From Isoetes taiwanensis (taxonomy: Eukaryota; Streptophyta; Lycopodiopsida; Isoetales; Isoetaceae): a DNA stretch of 64,000 bases. Where the stretch lies: assembly GCA_021234155.1 (NCBI GenBank), contig JAJEKV010000002.1, positions 774,295 to 838,294 of the forward strand. The letters are read 5' to 3'. Every line of letters starts with the position of its first letter. The first letter of the stretch is position 1. Positions 12,291-23,750 of this stretch are shown here, piece after piece. Made by a program: the position numbers and the translations under genes. Below the pieces are notes generated by a model, which was not told the origin of the DNA, made no database searches, and saw nothing but the letters and a program-made list of their open reading frames with translations.

Positions 12291-12958
12291 CCTGGCGATG
12301 GATGGGCAATTTGCCCTTAGCAGCAACAATCTTACTTGCTAGGCAAGAAATACTTTGAGTATATCTTCTCTCATTCTCCACCTTTGCTCCTTTTTCATGT
12401 CCTTAAAAAGTCGTGATATTAACTTGATAGGTTGGACTCAAGTCAATAAATTTCAATATGTCCTTATGGTCATTTTGAAGTTGATGGGTCGGACTCGTCC
12501 ATGGACTATGTGGCGATTCAAGAAGTTGATGGATTGGAGTCGACTCAATGAACTTTAATATATATATCCCTAAAGTGGTGTTTTTGAAGTCGATGGGGCG
12601 GGCTTACGTCCGTGACTTCTTACTAATGAATTGTTTTCTTACTCTTTAGGTTTGAGTAAAAAACTGACAGGGATGGGCTTCATGAACCCAAAGTTTTAGA
12701 AGATACTCCCATCAAGGAGTCGGACCATCGAGGGGCCCTCCAAGAACCTAGAAGTCTGCATCTAGTTGGGTTGGGCATGGTGATGGAGATGACATGAATG
12801 ATATGGAGGAGGTTGAAAATGATGCAAACAAGCTAGACGAATATGATAGGCCAGATGGAAGCAACTTAGAAACACAAGAGAATGTATTATTACAAATCCA
12901 TGTGTTCATAGGAAACTATTAATTAGGCCTTAATGGAGTTTTTTTCTATTTGTGACAG
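12291..12958. other. Upstream region of the phosphatase fragment
   Basis: Contains degenerate short repeats of the type GAAGTTGATGGGTCGGACTC (about 12470-12720). A weak acidic frame at about 12790-12925 reads DDMNDMEEVENDANKLDEYD and could be a decayed upstream exon of the phosphatase. No DxDG-type catalytic motif is present. A pyrimidine tract and acceptor (TTTGTGACAG) end the interval. Confidence 0.35.
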
Positions 12959-13300
12959 AAAGGACGTGTGCCCATCAACTATATGTCGCTTATCGAGAAG
13001 AAAATGAGGCATATATTTTTGTGCCCTCGAGTTTTTGACTTCTACACATGTTTAAAAGTTTTTGATGTGGCTATTTGGTCAGTTCAGGACTTGGAAAGTA
13101 TCAGATCAACTCTAACTGCATTTCTTCCAGATTCAATCATAAAATCCTTTGCTTTTATTTGGTCACAGACTGAGTGCATTGGATCCTCTATTCCCCTTAA
13201 GTATGGAAATACATTATTATATATTAAAACCTTGGAGAAGGTTTATGATAAGTATTTTAGCAAATATGGCTTAGAAAATACATTTATAATTGACAACTAG
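12959..13300 (+). pseudogene. FCP1/NIF-type phosphatase domain, partial
   Basis: An open exon-like stretch follows a good splice acceptor at 12957-12958. Its translation has the order expected of the second half of an FCP1/SCP-like (HAD) phosphatase domain. FLCPRVFDFYTCLKVFDVAIW matches the RPxxxxFLxxCxxxFxVGIWS region, FAFIWSQTECI matches the FxWDQxxC region, and TLEKVYDKYFSKYG followed by NTFIIDN matches the final LIDD block. Here the family's second Asp is Asn and a stop follows at once. The DxDGT nucleophile motif of this family should lie in an upstream exon, and none is visible. As it stands the fragment cannot encode an active enzyme. It is either a broken gene or an exon of a gene whose other exons lie outside or have decayed. 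Confidence 0.55.
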
Positions 13301-13875
13301 CTTATAAGTTGTGTTACTAAAACTTGAATAATGCTTGGTTTGCAGAACCATATTTGGTAAATAATTAATTATATGGCAGATGTTTATCTGATGGGCGAGT
13401 TGTTGCCAAAGTTACAGATTGTAAGTCTTGTGGATGCTTTGGCATCTTTTCCATAAACATTAGAGTTTTTTTGAGATCATATAAGGGCCCTTACTCGATG
13501 CCACGTCAAAAAGCTCGCGGCCAATGGGGAGCCGAGCTTGTACGTAACTTTTATCGAGCCTTGGTTTCGCCTTTCGTGTGTCAACTGCGACGTAGCTTCG
13601 TAATATCCGTGCCTCTAGCTTCGGTGTCGATACACACGCGGGCAATTATAACCGTTAGCTCAGCCCTCAATTCCCCGCCGTGTGTTTTCCTACAACCGTG
13701 AGTTTGCGCTGAAGATCGATTGTTCGCGCCAAAGGGAGCTTTGGTTCACTGAACCGCTGCCGACTGCGCTAAAGGGGAGTTTCGACCACGTAAAAACTTC
13801 GATCAAGGTAAAATCGTGAGCCTTTCCTAGTATTTCGATTCCGCCCACATTCTCGATTTGAATTTCGCGGACTAG
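13301..13875. other. Upstream flank of the decayed paralogue
   Basis: No recognised gene. From about 13470 the base composition becomes more GC-rich. Frames at 13460-13960 overlap on both strands and look like shadows. It does not resemble the promoter region of the intact 408-residue gene in any obvious way. Confidence 0.4.
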
Positions 13876-15045
13876 ATGGCTATAAGCTCTATCACGTCGG
13901 AAATGAGTTTGAAAGCTTCGTGGTGTCGCCGGGAGCTTTGTTACACTCCAACCCCGCAATGCGAGGTGAATGGCGAGTCAAAAGATGCAGGAGAAATGAT
14001 GTTTACGCACATTGGAAGGCTTTGGTGGTCGGTTTGATCGGGCAAAGAGATATTTGTACAAGTAAGGCATGTATACACTCCAACGGATATGGCAAAAGAA
14101 AAATAAGCAAGCTGATTTAACTTCCCAACGGTTAGAAGCAAATTGTGAGTATGTAATTCTATGCAATCCATATTCAAATTAGTTCGAGTTACTTATCCCG
14201 GTTCATTCCTATTCTCTCGTGTTTGTGTATATCCGATGTGGAGAACACCGCCTCTTCACACTCGATAAGATAAGTGTTTTCTATTGCTTTCACCAAGATA
14301 TGGGCCGCTTGTTGTTTGAAGGTAGCACACCAAAGATGCTCGGAGAAAGGGTATATGGTTTCGAGGTATGAATACTCTCCACTTAAGATCCAAGCTAACC
14401 GAGCTTCCATTGCCCAAATTTTGTCCGGTTATACCGCCGCAGACCGGATGCCACTTCTATCTTATTAGCAACGAGTAAGTTGTCGCAGAAATGTTCCACG
14501 GCATTGAAGGAGAAGGGAGGGAGTTCATGGGCATGTGAAGATAAATTTAGGAATTGATCTGTTCATTGCCATATTCAAGAGCCTGGACAAACAATGTAAA
14601 GAAGACCTTGAAGATGTTTACGTTCAAGAGTCATGGATAGTTTTTAGATAGTGTATTTCTTGAAGGTTGGAGTGCTCGACTTCCGCGATGGAGCTGAATG
14701 TAATTGAATGCGGGGATAAGTCGAGACACGGTTGGGTCAGATATTGCATTCGAAGCAAACCCTCAGATGTCACTTTTAAGTATAGGAGATGGCATTAAAT
14801 GTCCGTGAAGGAAGAAAGTACGCCCGATTCCTGTTTAACAAGATGACAATGATGGCACTCATTCCGTTGTCATAGACTTGAACATTCATAAGGATGTCTG
14901 AGAGCGGAGAGCGAGTGGTCTCTATTCGATGTTCGGTGGCAATTGGAGTTTGAGACAGACTTAAACAAACTTCTTCCATTTCATGATAGATGGCCAGAAG
15001 GTGGGAAAGCGCAGAGAAGAATGCTATAAATTGGGGTCATGCATG
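13876..15045 (+). pseudogene. Decayed paralogue of the 408-residue gene
   Basis: It begins MAISSITSEM (ATG at 13876) and follows the intact gene at 399-1625 block by block through several frames. Matching blocks are HWKALVVG, VQVRHVYTPTDMAKEK, CISDVENT, GRLLFEGST, STALKEKG, VRYCIR, TFKYRRWH, VKEGRKYA, and finally NFFHFMIDGQKVGKRR near the 3' end. Total length is close to the intact copy (about 1.17 against 1.23 kb). At least five frameshifts or stops break it, so it is a near-full-length pseudogene in inverse orientation relative to the intact copy. Like that copy it has no introns and is followed within 250 bp by palindrome-family repeats. Confidence 0.8.
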
Positions 15046-15198
15046 CCACCCAAAGTCATATCTGTATATGAATCTATCTAATATAAATATAAGTGATTGT
15101 TAACTGGAGATCTATTGTATATTAATTGCAAACATTTGCTTTCATTGGGATATAAGACTTAAAGTAGCCATGTTATGTACAACTCTGATTGTGGATGT

Positions 15199-15290
15199 GT
15201 TTTCACACCGTACTTACGGTGCAAAATTGTGGCTCTCATAAAATATGGAAGGGCCATTTTCGCACCGTAGCCACGGTGCGAAAATGTGCA
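15199..15290. repeat. Palindrome-family repeat, locus 2 (HP2)
   Basis: Two units about 60 bp apart. The second is a perfect palindrome with 12-bp arms, TTTTCGCACCGT (15257-15268) and ACGGTGCGAAAA (15273-15284), around a 4-bp centre. The first (TTTCACACCGTACTTACGGTGCAAAA) is degenerate. Confidence 0.75.
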
Positions 15291-15395
15291 TAGCATAAAA
15301 AACGAAAGGGGTATAGGGCAAAAGTATGCTGGTGGGTAGCAAATAAACGCGATGCAGCACCCAGCACTTTCCAGCACTTTTTTTGTTTTGTTTTG

Positions 15396-15669
15396 TTTGG
15401 GTGCATATTCACACGGGGGGTTACTCCGGGCAACGAGAGCTGTCGGATGGGCATATTTGCCCTTTATTCCAAGATCTGGACCGTACATAGCGATCCTCAT
15501 TTGTGGGGTATGCATGTACAAGTTTTTGTATACTGTATATTAAGGCTTGCAAAATACTATAAGGTTTTAGAGAATGTACTTAATGGTATTAATTTTGTAC
15601 ATGTATTGTAAATATATTTTTAGAGCTCTCGCTGCCCTACGTAACCCCCCGTGTGAATATGCACCCAAA
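15396..15669. mobile_element. Fold-back DNA element (MITE-like), 274 bp
   Basis: Terminal inverted repeats of about 46 bp begin TTTGGGTGCATATTCACACG on the left and end with its complement at 15669. They agree at nearly every position, including a GGGGGGTTAC block. The AT-rich interior has no coding capacity. No target duplication could be fixed, so the superfamily is not assigned. Confidence 0.7.
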
Positions 15670-16705
15670 CCAAAGGGGGTTTAAGGGGGATTTTAATTTA
15701 AATGTGTTAAATGCAATGGTTTGTGTTAATAATGTTAATGGTAGTTGTGTGTTGATTGTTATATCAAAAATTTTTTTGGGCCCTTCGGGCCCTAACAAAA
15801 AGAAAAATAGAGAAACTTTAAGGGCGTAAATATTAATTATTAATTCAAGAGATTGTATAAAACATCAAGGACATTACATTACAGTTTCATTTAATACAAT
15901 GCATTTTTAGTTGAAATAGTTTGTTGAAATGTGACCATTCATCTGGATATGACAATGTTTTATGTTAGAAACATTTGAAATGCACAAATGGCCATCCAAC
16001 GAGTCCATAGCAAGAATGATGCGGCCATCCAGCGGGTATATACCATGAGTGGTATTTGCCTTTTTAGTTTCTTAAAAAATAAACATTTAACATTAAAATG
16101 AAATAAGAATCAATTCAGGTTAAAATATTGACTGCTTTGCATAAAGGATCTCGGTAAATATCCGGGCACTTCTCATATCTATGCCAGAATGATTTGGCTT
16201 TGAAAGCATCGCTACAACTCATCTACTTTTGCAATGTAGCAGAAAGAGACGAATTTCTCACGGTTAACTTTTATCAATCTAGCTTGATTGAAGAGAAAAC
16301 GTGAGTGCACAAATAAATAGAAAGAGGTTAGGAACCCAATAAATTGTCTCCCCTTGCAAGCATTATGGCAAATACCATCATGAGGGAGTATCCAACATAG
16401 AGGATTAGAGATGGCCTACTTAAGCTAAACACCACAAGAAGAAATTCAAAGACATAGTATACACGACCCATCCATATACTGGACATAATGAAGAAAAGCT
16501 CAATGAAGAGGGTCCCAAAAGCAGAGTTTCAGCTCCTAAAACAAGCAACCAAGAAGGATATTCTTGAACTGGAATTTCCTAGGGATCCGGTTAGTCCTCA
16601 CAGGGATAATGGATAGGTTACGCTTTTAAGGCGCTAAATATCCTCCCAAAAGAGTTAAATGGCACTGATATGCAAAACCAAAGTGCTATAAGGATGAAGA
16701 ACAGG
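15670..16705. other. Intergenic, nothing recognised
   Basis: AT-rich DNA without a significant frame or repeat match in the window. Confidence 0.5.
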
Positions 16706-16904
16706 CACTACTACAAAAATAGGTAGAAATGGCACAAAAGTGACATTTATCCTCCGCCCTTTTACCGCGTATAAACGTCACTTTTGTGCCATTTGGGGAG
16801 CACAAACGTTATAAATGGCACAAAAGTGACGTTTATACGCCGGTAAAGTATGCGGAGGATAAATGTCACTTTTTGTGCCATTTCTACCTATTTTTGTAGT
16901 AGTG
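16706..16904. mobile_element. CACTA-type MITE, 199 bp
   Basis: A near-perfect fold-back begins CACTACTACAAAAATAGG and ends with its complement TTTTTGTAGTAGTG. The arms continue inward through GAAATGGCACAAAAGTGACA and TTATCCTCCGC. It is flanked by a 3-bp direct duplication AGG (16703-16705 and 16905-16907), as expected for CACTA transposition. A second, inner copy of GGCACAAAAGTGACGTTTAT gives a nested palindrome. It has no coding capacity and would depend on a CACTA transposase in trans. Confidence 0.85.
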
Positions 16905-18197
16905 AGGGATATTGGCATGGCACCTGTGCTGTTACTACTCCAAAGCAGGAAATTGAGCATAGCGAGTATAAAAATGTTATACCAGAAAGAAATATGCAAG
17001 TTTGAAGTTACCGATCTCCAACCCTTGGCATCACCCAACTCCACGGTCGCCATAATCGCTTTGCCACATAACCAGCAGCAATACTCGTGAAAAGATAGAG
17101 CGTAAACCATTCCCGTGGAGCAACATGCCCCTTGAGAGAAAAAACAGCTTGAAATTTCTATAATGGCCACAATGTGGCAGCTACAGATCCAAAACTCGTT
17201 TCTCGTTTTCCGCTATGCTTCCGAGCATCCGCATTCATATCTCACATTACTATTTACTTTTTTTCTTTCACTTGTTTCTTCGCTTTTTACCATCACGCTT
17301 TATTCGAACCCCGGTGCATGGGCATCTATCCCGTTTAAATACGCTTTGATTTCGTGTATTCCCCGATCCTGCGACCTACGGGTTCTATATATGTGCATAT
17401 TGCCGATGAGAAATGAACAAGCCCCATATTGATCCCCTCGTAAAAATTTCAAACGCAGCCCAAGATGTCAGACTGTGATACACTAGATTTTGAGCATGTA
17501 ATTCAGTTAAAAATTTGATACTCGAAATCGCCCGATCGACAAACCCACGAAGTTACAATTGGTACATAAGCTTGAGGGATCTTGCTCAGTAAACAACCAA
17601 ACATGTGAGAGGCCTACACTTTTTGATCTGCAAGCGCCAATTCCGAGGAGCCCATTCGAAAAACGCTTAGACTTGAGCTTTCAATCTTCCATTGGGCAAG
17701 GTGAGCCAAGGTAATCGACGGTTGCAGTGCGTCCCCTCGTGATTCCTCGTGATCATGCTCATAGCCCCGAGCAAACGATCTAGACCGGTCGAGCCCCAAG
17801 ATCAAACCCTATCTTTGCACCATTGCAAAATTTTGCAAAGCCATTGCCGGCAACCGGGCTTTCACCTTAACAAATCCCACCGGACTCGACTAAGGAGTTC
17901 ATCTTTGCCTTCACCTGCCGATCCTGCAACAATAAAATAGAATCGAAGGAATAAAACCCTAAAATGGTTTTTTCGATGCTTCACGAGGCTTGCATATTCA
18001 GCCCCTAAAGAGGGCTTTTGTTGTGAGCCCTTGGATGTTGGACCATTGAAAAAAAAAAGCTAAATCAACGACTAAAAAATGATGCACTCTAGATGTACGC
18101 ATTAGTACATCTATTCGAACACGCCATGAAATCTTAGGAAAACCTTTGTGAAAAGCGTACAAAAACACAAAAAAAACCCCCCTGTTATTATGCTACA
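16905..18197. other. Intergenic, nothing recognised
   Basis: Frames up to 89 residues are present on both strands, but none has a recognisable domain or a clear start context. Confidence 0.45.
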
Positions 18198-18690
18198 TAT
18201 TCGGCCATGCAATTCGATCATACATGCAAAATTTCAGGGCCTAATTTGGGATATTGAGTGAGCAATTAGAGAAAACCCATTTCTGCAGAACAGAACAAAA
18301 TTTCTTAATTCAGCCCAAATTAAGCTAAATTAGATGGGGCTTTTCAGATTTTCATAATCGGCCATGCACCCATATCCTACGTGCAAAATTTCAGAACCTA
18401 ATTTGGGATATTGTGTGAGCAATTAGAGAAAACCATTGCCGCAGCCAGCTTTGGTACGATTGAAGAATTTTTTAATTCAGCCCAAATTAAGCTAAATCAG
18501 TCGGGCTTTTCAGATTTTCATAATCGCCATGCACCCATATCCTATGTGCAAAATTTCAGTTCCTAATTTGGGATATTGAGTGAAAAATTAAAGAAAAACC
18601 ATTCTTGCAAACAGTTTTTGTAAAACAAAGGAGAAATCTCTTAAGTCACCCAATTTAAGCAAAATTAGATGGGGCTTTTTAGGGTGAATA
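18198..18690. repeat. Tandem repeat, about 160-170 bp unit, three copies
   Basis: Three consecutive degenerate units share the anchors GGCCATGCA, TGCAAAATTTCAG, CTAATTTGGGATATTG, GAGCAATTAGAGAAAA and CAGCCCAAATTAAGCTAAAT. They start near 18205, 18359 and 18527. The unit is AT-rich and non-coding. Confidence 0.75.
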
Positions 18691-19019
18691 TGGTCGAAAT
18701 GACAATCCTACCTTGGTGGATAAGTTTTATGAAAAGATATGATGGATTGAGCAACTAATTTGAGATTCACATGCCAATTTGGAGTTTGGGTCATTTCACA
18801 AGACTAGTCGGACTCAATCTAATGAAATCGATGCTAATCGATGACAAATTCGGAGCAATGTGGAACGATTCTTGGCTGAAGAATCCTCTTAACAAATGAA
18901 GGGTGTAAAAAAACGAACCCACGAGCACCCACCAGACCCAAAAAAGCAAGAAGGGGTGCTAAAAGCATGCGTCGGGACGTGCTTTTGCACCCCACTAGCA
19001 TACTTTTTATATTTATATT

Positions 19020-19272
19020 AGCCACCGAGCCACGGTGCGGTTATACATACAATAAGATATTGAAGGGGTTGTTTTTCGCACCGAAAGCCACGGTGCGAAA
19101 AATGTGCAATGAAATAAAAATGGAATGGGTATTTTCGCACCGTGAGCCACCCGCGGCTAAATTGTGAATAGAATAACTTATCGAAAGTCTTGTTTTCGCG
19201 ACCGTAGCCTAGTGCGGCGTAATTTGTGCATAGCATAAATTAAGGAAGTGTTATTTTCGCATCATTGCCACG
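19020..19272. repeat. Palindrome-family repeat, locus 3 (HP3)
   Basis: Four to five units at 60-61 bp spacing. The TTTTCGCACCG arms start at about 19073, 19132, 19193 and 19254, with matching CCACGGTGCG arms in the first units and increasingly degenerate ones later. Confidence 0.7.
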
Positions 19273-20067
19273 TTCTTAGTCTCTATTGCAATGCAAATCA
19301 AGCCGCTACAAAGGCGCCACATTCTAAGTGTCATAAATCGAGAGGCTCCACGAGAATGGCAAATAGCGGTCGATAAGGCATGTGAGTTGTTTGAAGCGAT
19401 GGTATGACAAAATAGTGGAGAAAGAACGGATTTTCGTCGAAGCATCCCGAAGAGTTCGAGGAGGAGCTAGAGGAGCCAGTGGATGCAACCCACGTGTATA
19501 ATAATTTTGCCCGAGCATAGACATTATGGCGAGTGTAACAGTTTATCGATGCATATGGCGGCATCCTTCATAGCTTCATGGTCGGAGCTGGTCCGACGTG
19601 AAACCATGTCCTGGATGCTTTTGCCTTCACTAAGCATCCAAGCTTTTCTTAAGATGTTTCAAACCCGATCATGACCGAATTAGAAGGTTCTTGAAGAAAC
19701 TACCGAGCTAATGCGGGCAAGAGGGGAAGGAGTTTTTTAGGCCTAGATATCATGTTCAAGACATACATGATTTACACTAAGCCAAGCAAAGATGCAGTTC
19801 TTCTTCAAGTGCACGTCGCCAAAAGCAACGCCCGCCTACCAAAGAGAGGAGCCGATAGATCGAGGAAGAGAAGCTCGTCTTGGGGAAAATGAGGAGATCT
19901 TGGTTGTGGAAGAGGAGGTCTCCGAGAAAAGTTGTCTACTTGGGGGCTATGAAGCATATCCCATCCATGTAGGTGGGAAACCATACTTATTGCCTTGGGA
20001 CATATCCGGGCGAGGGGTTGAGAGAAGACGCAGATATCGGGCGGATATATGCCCATGTTGTAGGCCC
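19273..20067 (+). other. Coding-like remnant, unidentified
   Basis: A plus-strand frame at 19792-20082 (96 codons) contains an acidic-basic stretch ending EEILVVEEEVSEKSCLLGG. It is followed in another frame by a segment that continues into the duplicated hypothetical fragment. Upstream (19273-19790) short frames have no recognisable domain. The 5' border of the large segmental duplication is at about 20068, so this part is present only in copy 1. Confidence 0.3.
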
Positions 20068-20700
20068 AGGAGGACTTATTGAGACCGATGTCCCCTGGAC
20101 AAATGATGGAGGTCATGGACTTATGATGGATCCTCAATACCTCCGGAGGATGCATTTGAAATTGTCATGCACGACAAAGGAAGCGGGGTATGAAGCGATG
20201 AAAGATGTCAAATTTGAAGCCGCGAGCTCTTCAAACACCGCTTCTCAATTCATAGAACGAGCCGTCGAAGTCCTCTTTCAAAATAACAAAACCAAATTTG
20301 TTGTCGAACGGGACAAAAGAGAGGTATTTATCTGGTTTCATTTTCTATTTCTTCTTGAATCTGATGTTTCTTTTATGCAGGAGTTATTTATTGATGACTT
20401 CTGTGCAAGGCATCAGAGAGTCACCCTAGGTAGGGACGCCAGTATTGCACATTATATGGGCTACCTTCACAAGGGGGAAATTATTGTGTTTCACAATAAA
20501 TATAGTCCATCCGAGTATGTGAGGAGGTCCTCAAGCTTAAGGGCTCATTAGTCGCGGCAACCATGTGCCCCTAGCCTCAAACTATGATCGAGTGGTAGCA
20601 GTAGATAGGGCTATCGCAATGTATGTCTTCGGGGGCTTCAAAATGTACTCTGTCCTTGCAAATAAACACACTGACCCCAATTTTTGGTCCACAGTTGTTT
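20068..20700 (+). pseudogene. Hypothetical coding fragment, copy 1 (frameshifted)
   Basis: Visible protein blocks are FEAASSSNTASQFIERAVEV, VVERDKRE, ELFIDDFCARH, VTLGRDASIAHYMGYLHKGE and IIVFHNKYSPS. The frame then breaks, and the GNHVPLASNYDRVVAVDRA block follows in another frame. Between KRE and ELFIDD lies a 57-bp piece with GT (20324) and a pyrimidine-rich TTTTATGCAG end (20380). It could be a very short intron, though it is also open in frame. I do not recognise the family. The equivalent region of copy 2 keeps the 3' half open. Confidence 0.45.
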
Positions 20701-23700
20701 TTTAGTTGTACGGAAGTGTTGTTTTATGTAAAAAACAATAGCAAAATGGCCCCAAAGTCCACGTGGCCCGTTTATCCGGATTTGCACAAAGAGACAGTGG
20801 TTTTTTGGTAAAAATTTCCCACGGTGGTTTTGGCACCTTTTTGTTTTTGGTCAACGTGTCCTCTCTTTCACTTTGTTGTTTTTTAGCGATTTTTGTCAAC
20901 GTGTGTTTTTTTCTTGACTATTGTTTTGGAGGAGCCAATCGTTGTTTGTCTTCTAAATAACACATCTAGATTTGAATATTCTTACATGTGGAAAACTAAA
21001 AGCACAAGTTGTTTTTCCTTTTTCTATCGTTGTTTTTTTTTTCTCTACTTGCGTTTTTAAGTTGACATTATTTTCCCTAAAAACATACATAATTTTTCAA
21101 GAAATCCACATGAAAAACTAAATTACAACGCGTGAAGAATTAAATTACAATGCTATAAATGAAAGTGTGTAAAAAAAAAAAAGAACACGTAGAAAATAAA
21201 AAGCGGCGTTGAGAAGTGTTGTTTTTATCAACAAAAGACACGTTGTTTCAAGTGTTATTTTGCAAAAAAAATAAATAAAACTACCTATGGCCTTTTTTCA
21301 ATTTACTAACAATACATAGTTTTTTTTAAATTAATTAAAAACAATAGTGGTTAAAAAATAAACCACATTCTAAAAGTCAATATATTAAATATTTTTGTTT
21401 CTCATATAACTTCAATATCATTGAATTCTTGATTGCTCATATTTATTTTAGAAAAGCCTTTTTGGGAATCGAACCACTCAAGGCCATAAAAGGCATTGTA
21501 AGTTGCAATCCAAATTTTGACTCAGTTTCACTGGTTTAACTTAGGCAAAAACATTTAAAGTTCAAAACATTTTAAGATTATTTTCGGGGGAACCAAGGTT
21601 TCCCTTAAGGTTCAAAACATCAACTTAAATTGATTTCAAAAGTTTTAAAACATTAAATCAAGTGGAATATCACTTTAACATCAATTTGATTTGCAACTGC
21701 TTTCAATTAGCCGTGGTATTGACCCCGACTTTTGTGCTGGTCGGCTTCCTTGAATGCTCGATCTCGAGCTATTCCTTCCACTAAAATATGTTGTGCTATC
21801 CAAATATATGCAAGCCATACCCGAATGCCCTGATCATTCATTGTGGAATCTTAGTTCTCCAAGAAAATTTTGGCTTCAAAATGAAAAGGACAAGGCACAT
21901 AAGACAAAAAGTGAAATAAAGAACAAGAAAACAAAAATAGTATTACACGAGAATAATAGCTAGAAGCTAAGGTTGCAGCCATGGGGAGTCTGCGGCGGGC
22001 AAGGTTGCATCGAATCAGCAGGCTACGCCTAGAAATAGCCCGTCTAGCCCAGGGAAATGCAAAATGAGCACCTTAGCATTCCATATCCGAGTTTCAAAGG
22101 CATGCAGATCGGCTGGCATTTCTGCCATAAAGGATATCCACCATAGCCAATCCGCCAGCATTTTCAAGTAAAATAAAATCCAGGGAGCTTCTGCATTGGA
22201 CATAAGAGGCACCAAATCACACGATCATATGTAAACAAATACAGAATCAAACAGACAAAAAACTTCCTTACTTTCTTACAATCGTATGTCTGGTTTAGCA
22301 ACATGATCCTCCTCGCTGCGGTGCGCCCCAATGAAGATTAAAGCCAAGCATAATAAAACTTCAGCGAGCCAATTTTAGGCTGGATCTAAATATCGAAAAG
22401 AAACTCATCGAGCCATACTAGGTCGGGAGGCGACTTCATGAAGTGAATAGCGGCCAGATGGCGCTTTGCCCTTCTTACCGGATACATGCATCATTTCCGA
22501 GCTAGGTTTTGCGTAAAACCTAAGAGCTCCCACAAACAAGCGAATAAAGATCTTGATTGTCGCAAGGGATTGCCCGGATTTTGCTAAGCAAATGGAAAAG
22601 ATGGACATGAACGGACCCGGATGCATAGTCTAAATGCAAAGGCCGAATCTGATTGGAAGATCCGCCTGAGGTGCCTAAATGTTGTTATTTCAAATCCCAT
22701 CCCGCGCTAAATATGGCCTCGTGCATATCATCTCAGGGAGATATGCCGGTTCTGAATTAAACAAGCATGCCGGATTTACTTGATGGAACCCGAAAACATG
22801 TTGGAAGACGGATCAGTATGTTCGCTTGGGCATCTAGAGCGGTGTCCGATTCATCTTTATTTTTGTAAACAATCAAAGCTTGCCATCGCCATAGCGGCTC
22901 GGCCGGATTTTTGAGCAAAGGAAAAGATAGGCGGCCATCACCATAGCCGCCTATTGAGTAGGAGCATGCATGCAAACTAGGGGTGAGGGGAAAAAAAGAA
23001 TAGCGGCCATCGCCATAGCCACCCATTGCATAAGGCGGGAAAGAAAACGGTGACCGGCTGGGCCCGATTAATGGCAAACCAATAGGATGATAGGGCCTAG
23101 ATCGCAATCTAGGCCGTTCATCTCGCCCCATCACGACCGTTAAATAGGATGCTTTCTTTATTGCTTTTCATCGAAAATATACAATATAGGTTTATTATTT
23201 TTTGTAATCAAGCCAATGCTAGACTTAAGTGTGACGGTTAAATTGCAAAGCTAGACATGTAATCAAGCCAAAGCTAGACTATGCAAATCGTCCATCCAGC
23301 TTTGCAATTTAACCGTCCCGCATGCCAAATTGTCAGTTCTCGTTCTGTCCAAGAAATCAAGATTTCGGATTCTGACCGACACGATTTTCCTCAACCGGAA
23401 TTTATAGGTCTTTGTAGGTCTTTATGAAAGTGAAGAAAAATAGGGTCTGTGCTATGGAATGTGTGCTCTGAAGATTTTGAATGTTTACGGCCACCGTCGT
23501 TGCATGATCCAGTTAACTCATGCATCATATTTTTTTCTCGAGACAGACCTGGTGTGGAAGTAGACAATCATTAGTCGTTTTGAACAGGATCTTGCATAGT
23601 ATCATCACTTAGAGAGACGCCAGAAGACGGACCCTTAACACCTTTTGGAAAGTAGTTTGTCTCAAATGTCCTCTCCATATGATCCTGGCAACGAATGGGC

Positions 23701-23750
23701 ATCTCCCGCAATCCATAAATTGGCTCTTCTAATAGACTCAGAACATCAAC
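20701..23750. other. AT-rich non-coding part of the duplicated segment
   Basis: Poly(T)-rich DNA with many short TGTTTTTT runs, no conserved frame, and then a more GC-rich stretch from about 22000. Around 22870-23060 three degenerate copies of a GGCCATCGCCATAGCCGCC motif occur. The final 520 bp (23228-23750) form the border of the minisatellite and recur at 47.25-47.80 kb and 55.67-56.18 kb. Confidence 0.6.

Noticed and set aside
21460-21520. GGGAATCGAACCACTCAAGG, similar to a tRNA 3' half
   Set aside because: No cloverleaf is possible with the AT-rich flanks, and the same stretch is repeated in segment copy 2 as ordinary repeat DNA.
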